DNA from: Cyanobacteriota bacterium
GTDB taxonomy: Bacteria > Cyanobacteriota > Cyanobacteriia > Phormidesmidales > Phormidesmidaceae
Length of the DNA stretch: 8,038 nucleotides
Direction of reading: 5' to 3'
Assembly (NCBI GenBank): GCA_027619675.1
Contig: JAQCHG010000054.1
Span: 1-8,038, forward strand
Shown: piece by piece, positions 5,220 through 8,038 of the stretch
Position numbering within the stretch: position 1 is the first letter of the stretch
Layout of the letters: each line of letters starts with the position of its first letter
Made by a program: the position numbers and the translations under genes
Notes under the pieces: model-generated
The model's database searches: none
Told to the model about the DNA's origin: nothing
What the model saw: the letters and a program-made list of their open reading frames with translations, nothing else

Positions 5220-6419
5220 CTATTGGGGCGGCAGCTTGTAGCGGCTGACGATGCGCTTGGCAAATTCAGGGACGTGCTGGGCTAGCTTCTCGGGGTAGTT
5301 GCGGCGGGTAAAGAGATAGTTGCGGGTGAAGTGGGAGTCAATGGAGAAGCGGGCGTATTCCAGCCCTTTGGGGCCAATTTTCTCAATCACCACCCCCATC
5401 AGCTTGGCCGCCCACATGGGCAGGGTTACCCCCTTGTCGTAGGCGGGGATGCTCTGCTGCACAGCGGCGGTGCGATCGCCTTGGGACATCACCGGCTGCA
5501 CATCCAGTTGATCCATCACCAGGTCCAACATGCCTTGGCCGCGATCGTTGCGCACCACAATCCACTGCCAGCCAAAGGGAGCCCCCATGTAGCCCACCAC
5601 GAGATCCGCCAAGCCGTTGACGTAATCGAAGCAACTCATGCAGGAGGGGGCAAACACATCCTTCAGTTCCTTGGTATTCAGACCAAAGAAGGGCACCGTT
5701 TCCGTGGAGCCATCTTCGTGTTTGAAGTGGACTCGAAAGTCCTGCATAAACTCGTAATGGACCACCGTTTCTGGGGAACGGCTGGTGGTTTCCAAAAACT
5801 TCTGCAATCCAGCGCGGGTAACGTTGTCCACACAGGGGGTGCCCAGCACATAGAGTTGCTCTAACCCCAGCTTGTCTTCCACCGCCCGTAGGGCCTGGAT
5901 TTGGCAGCCCACCCCAATCACCAACAGCCGCTTCAGGCCAGATTGTTCAATTTGCTCCAGCACCGACAGGTTGGGGGAGAGGGTGGGCTTGTTGACCCGC
6001 GCCGCCAGGATGTCCGCCGGGGTGCGGGCGATGACGGGCATGGGCTGGAAGCGATCGTCCGCCGTATTTTGGACGCAGACCACCCCCTCCACCAGACCCC
6101 GGTTCAGCATTTCGATGGCAATCGTGCTAACGATGCCCGTCCATTGCGCCCCCTCAATGGGCTGCTGCTTACGGGCAGCCATCATGTCTTGGTGGACACC
6201 AAAGTAGCAGTCATCGTCGCTGTCGAGATCCCGACTGCGTCCGTGGGTTTGGGTCTCCAGTTGGGGAAATTGCTGGTTGAGGAAGGCGCAGGCTTCTTTG
6301 ACGTAGTGGATGTAGTAGGTGTCGCAGAGCCCACATTCACTACAGAGATCTTTGGCGGGGCGACGGGCACCGGGACGCAGGGCTTTCGCTTTTTGATGGG
6401 ATGGCTGGGCCAGGGTCAT
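5220..6419 (-). CDS. bciB: Ferredoxin-dependent divinyl (proto)chlorophyllide 8-vinyl reductase
   Basis: Reduces the 8-vinyl group of divinyl (proto)chlorophyllide to ethyl in chlorophyll a synthesis, with electrons from reduced ferredoxin passing through Fe-S clusters and FAD. The 399-residue protein is full length for the cyanobacterial group that includes Synechocystis Slr1923. It belongs to the F420 hydrogenase/dehydrogenase beta-subunit (FrhB) family. The N-terminal Fe-S motif is CSECGLC (Cys26, 29, 32), with Cys44 nearby. Other family blocks are GVGCQIQALRAVE (Cys172), LGTPCVDNV (Cys196) and APSCMSCFDYVN (Cys260, 263). The motifs WTGIVSTI and GAPFGWQWIVVRND are also present. ATG 6419 gives the usual short basic lead-in to the first Cys motif, although the ribosome binding site is poor. 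The closest alternative is 7-hydroxymethyl chlorophyll a reductase, the plant relative; in a cyanobacterium the vinyl reductase is the more likely role. The gene stands alone, divergent from the kinase. Confidence 0.92.
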   Translation of the reverse strand: MTLAQPSHQKAKALRPGARRPAKDLCSECGLCDTYYIHYVKEACAFLNQQFPQLETQTHGRSRDLDSDDDCYFGVHQDMMAARKQQPIEGAQWTGIVSTIAIEMLNRGLVEGVVCVQNTADDRFQPMPVIARTPADILAARVNKPTLSPNLSVLEQIEQSGLKRLLVIGVGCQIQALRAVEDKLGLEQLYVLGTPCVDNVTRAGLQKFLETTSRSPETVVHYEFMQDFRVHFKHEDGSTETVPFFGLNTKELKDVFAPSCMSCFDYVNGLADLVVGYMGAPFGWQWIVVRNDRGQGMLDLVMDQLDVQPVMSQGDRTAAVQQSIPAYDKGVTLPMWAAKLMGVVIEKIGPKGLEYARFSIDSHFTRNYLFTRRNYPEKLAQHVPEFAKRIVSRYKLPPQ

Positions 6420-7053
6420 AGCGATAGGGGTAGGACAGGGTCCTCAATAGGGCAACAGATCGACACAAATCACGTACAAACCACCATACCCCAAGGGTTT
6501 TCCCTTCCAGGGGTTGGGGGATGAATGTAACGATTTACTGCAACTTTGAGGGAAAGGTTACGGCGCGATCGCCCCTGGGGGACTCAGCGTGGATCTATTT
6601 AGCCAGCTTCGCCGCTAGCCCAGGGCCTCTCAACCGCCACCGATGGCGGATAAAACCCCTGATACATCAGGCGTGAGGGTGGGGACGGGGACCTCAGCCC
6701 TAGGGGGTGCCGCCGGGGCATGAGTGCCAGCCCTGGGCCAGACTCGCCCACCTGGATGCAGAGATTCCCCTAAGGGCACGTAAGGGTCAAGTTGATCTGA
6801 ACTATGCTTGTTCCATCCACCAATGGTGCAGGGGCAATGGTGTAGGGGTAACAGCAGCCGGAACCTTGTGGTCACTGCTCCCAAGGGCCGATGTCCCTTC
6901 AGCCCGTTGGTTGCCCCTCATGGGATATGCCCCATTTCTGCGTTGCGGTTGCTCAGGCCCAGGGCCAGCCACTGCGGCGGCGATCGCCCCCAGACCACCT
7001 CCCATATCCTATGGGCGGGGGGTTGCTCATCACTGTGTGGTGCTTCTGGCTGT
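6420..7053. other. Long divergent intergenic region (bciB / kinase)
   Basis: No convincing coding region is visible. It must hold the promoters of both flanking genes, but I see no clear -35/-10 pair. On the bciB side, GTTACATT (minus strand, 6524-6531) matches one half of the RpaB-type HLR1 element, without a good partner. Hairpins include AAGGG-TTTT-CCCTT (6493-6506), CCGCCA-CCGA-TGGCGG (6634-6649), CCTGA-TACA-TCAGG (6658-6671), ATGGG with CCCAT (6920-6935) and CCCATA-TCC-TATGGG (7001-7015). HIP1 sites lie at 6565 and 6980. I recognise no tRNA, riboswitch or known small RNA. Confidence 0.6.
6822..6849. repeat. 14-bp tandem repeat, two copies
   Basis: AATGGTGCAGGGGC is followed at once by AATGGTGTAGGGGT, matching at 12 of 14 positions. 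It lies about 205 bases upstream of the kinase start and may be a regulator site or chance duplication. Confidence 0.6.
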
Positions 7054-8038
7054 ATGATTTCTTGCCTGAATCCAAACTGTTCACAGCCATCCAACCGCGA
7101 CACGGCAGATGCCTGTCGCACCTGTGGCCAACCCCTGATCAAGCTCATGCGGGGGCGGTATCGTCCCATCAAGCTGATCGGGCGGGGTGGCTTTGGCCGC
7201 ACTTATTTAGCGGAAGACTGGGACCGCCTCAATGCCCCCTGCGTGATTAAGCAGTTTGCCCCCCAGGCCACAGGCACCAAAGCCTTCGACAAAGCCATTC
7301 AACTCTTCAACCAAGAAGCGGTGCGTCTCCATGAACTCGGAGAGCATGTGCAGATTCCCGCCTTGCTGGCCTACTTTGAGCACGAGCAGTACCTCTACTT
7401 GGTGCAGCAGTTCATTGACGGCAAAACCCTGATTCAAGAGATGGTGCAAAACGGCCCCATGGATGAAGCGGGCATTCGCACCTTGCTGAATGAACTGTTG
7501 CCGGTGCTGGACTTTATCCACCGCCATGGCGTGGTCCACCGGGATATGACCCCCACCAACGTGATTCGCCGGGAAAGCGATCGCCGCCTGTTCATCATCG
7601 ACTTCGGCATTGCCAAACAGTTCGGCGATGCCCTGCTGCTAGAGCCCGGTACCCGCATCGGCACCGAAGGCTACGCCCCCATTGAACAACTCCGCAGCGG
7701 CCAAGCCTACCCTTGCAGCGACCTGTACAGCCTGGGGGCTACCTGTCTGCACATGCTCACGGGCCGTAAACCTGAGCGGCTTTACGATCCCCTGGAAGGG
7801 GCTTGGCGCTGGCGAGAGTACCTGGCCCAACAGAACGCCAGCGTTAGCGAAGAATTGGGGCAGGTGCTCGATCGCATGGTGAAAGATGCGGTCAGTGAAC
7901 GGTTCCAAACAGCAGCAGAGGTGCTAGAAGCCCTGGCTCGACTGCCCCAACTCCAGGGCAATGTGCCCGCCTGGGTGCGTCAGCATCCCACCGGCAAGCT
8001 GTCGGACCCAGACCTCAGGGTGTCTGGCCCCCCCACCC
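7054..8038 (+). CDS. Ser/Thr protein kinase with N-terminal zinc ribbon (3' end missing)
   Basis: Hanks-type kinase that would phosphorylate proteins using ATP. 328 codons are visible and the gene runs off the window. The start, MISCLNPNCSQ, is the usual opening of cyanobacterial zinc-ribbon kinases, with Cys4, Cys9, Cys21 and Cys24 as metal ligands. The kinase domain begins near residue 36. It has a glycine loop, GRGGFGRTY (43-51), an ATP lysine, Lys66 in CVIKQF, an alpha-C Glu88, a catalytic loop HRDMTPTN (162-169) with Asp164 and Asn169, a DFG motif (183-185), the activation-loop end GTEGYAPIEQ (203-212), and SDLYSLG (222-228). The usual Lys two residues after the catalytic Asp is Thr166, and the Pro of APE is Ile210. 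All metal and phosphate-binding residues remain, so activity is likely. ATG 7054 is chosen to keep the whole zinc ribbon; the frame is also open upstream. The region beyond the domain is cut off, so sensor or repeat domains are unknown. Confidence 0.93.
   Translation, partial: MISCLNPNCSQPSNRDTADACRTCGQPLIKLMRGRYRPIKLIGRGGFGRTYLAEDWDRLNAPCVIKQFAPQATGTKAFDKAIQLFNQEAVRLHELGEHVQIPALLAYFEHEQYLYLVQQFIDGKTLIQEMVQNGPMDEAGIRTLLNELLPVLDFIHRHGVVHRDMTPTNVIRRESDRRLFIIDFGIAKQFGDALLLEPGTRIGTEGYAPIEQLRSGQAYPCSDLYSLGATCLHMLTGRKPERLYDPLEGAWRWREYLAQQNASVSEELGQVLDRMVKDAVSERFQTAAEVLEALARLPQLQGNVPAWVRQHPTGKLSDPDLRVSGPPT

Larger units (their letters stand above)
542..7584. repeat. HIP1 palindromes (GCGATCGC), ten dispersed copies
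   Basis: Exact copies start at 542, 793, 1289, 2121, 4882, 5074, 5472, 6565, 6980 and 7577, in genes and between them. This frequency is a hallmark of many cyanobacterial genomes. The 1462-bp insertion sequence has none. Confidence 0.92.

Noticed and set aside
5331..6524. Plus-strand open frames opposite bciB
   Set aside because: They are shadows of the strongly supported reductase on the minus strand and are rich in His, Gln and Gly from reversed codons.
6960..6975. GCCACTG resembling a cobalamin riboswitch box
   Set aside because: The other conserved riboswitch elements, including the AGCCAGGAGACC-type box, are absent on both strands.
6707..7057. 116-codon plus-strand frame before the kinase
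   Set aside because: Composition is random-looking, there is no ribosome binding site, and it overlaps the kinase start in another frame. The overlapping minus-strand frames at 6630-7005 are no better.
7207..7908. Minus-strand open frames inside the kinase gene
   Set aside because: The plus strand encodes an unmistakable kinase domain, so these are shadows.

Overview
This window is cyanobacterial chromosome. Three things point there: ten copies of the octamer GCGATCGC (the HIP1 palindrome) in 8 kb, a cyanobacterial-type ferredoxin-dependent divinyl chlorophyllide reductase, and a zinc-ribbon/Ser-Thr kinase and an SLH surface protein of types common in cyanobacteria. The DNA is moderately GC-rich. 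I cannot name the genus.

Layout, left to right. Bases 1-65 look like the last 20 codons of a plus-strand gene. Next come a HAD-superfamily phosphatase (139-843, +) and an unrecognised but well-formed 333-residue protein (1142-2143, +). The latter has a long, structured upstream region. A complete insertion sequence (2319-3780) follows, with matching terminal inverted repeats, a target duplication and an intact minus-strand DDE transposase. To its right, on the minus strand, lie a secreted SLH-domain protein with two poly-aspartate segments (3884-5008) and the divinyl chlorophyllide reductase bciB (5220-6419). After a roughly 630-base non-coding stretch, a plus-strand Ser/Thr kinase with an N-terminal four-cysteine zinc ribbon starts at 7054 and runs off the window.

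How the genes relate. They do not form an obvious single operon or defence-type system. The HAD gene and the unknown gene are co-directional but about 300 bases apart, with promoter-like and hairpin elements between them. The SLH gene and bciB are also co-directional, but a terminator-like hairpin lies between them. bciB and the kinase are divergent. The insertion sequence sits between the convergent unknown gene and SLH gene, directly against the T-tract of the SLH gene's intrinsic terminator, so it probably damages neither reading frame.

The points most worth a second look are the acidic SLH protein with its Cys-containing Gly/Asn-rich tail, the insertion at the terminator, the 11-bp repeats and alternative hairpins ahead of the unknown gene, and the kinase's HRDMTPTN catalytic loop. 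I found no convincing undescribed multi-gene system.
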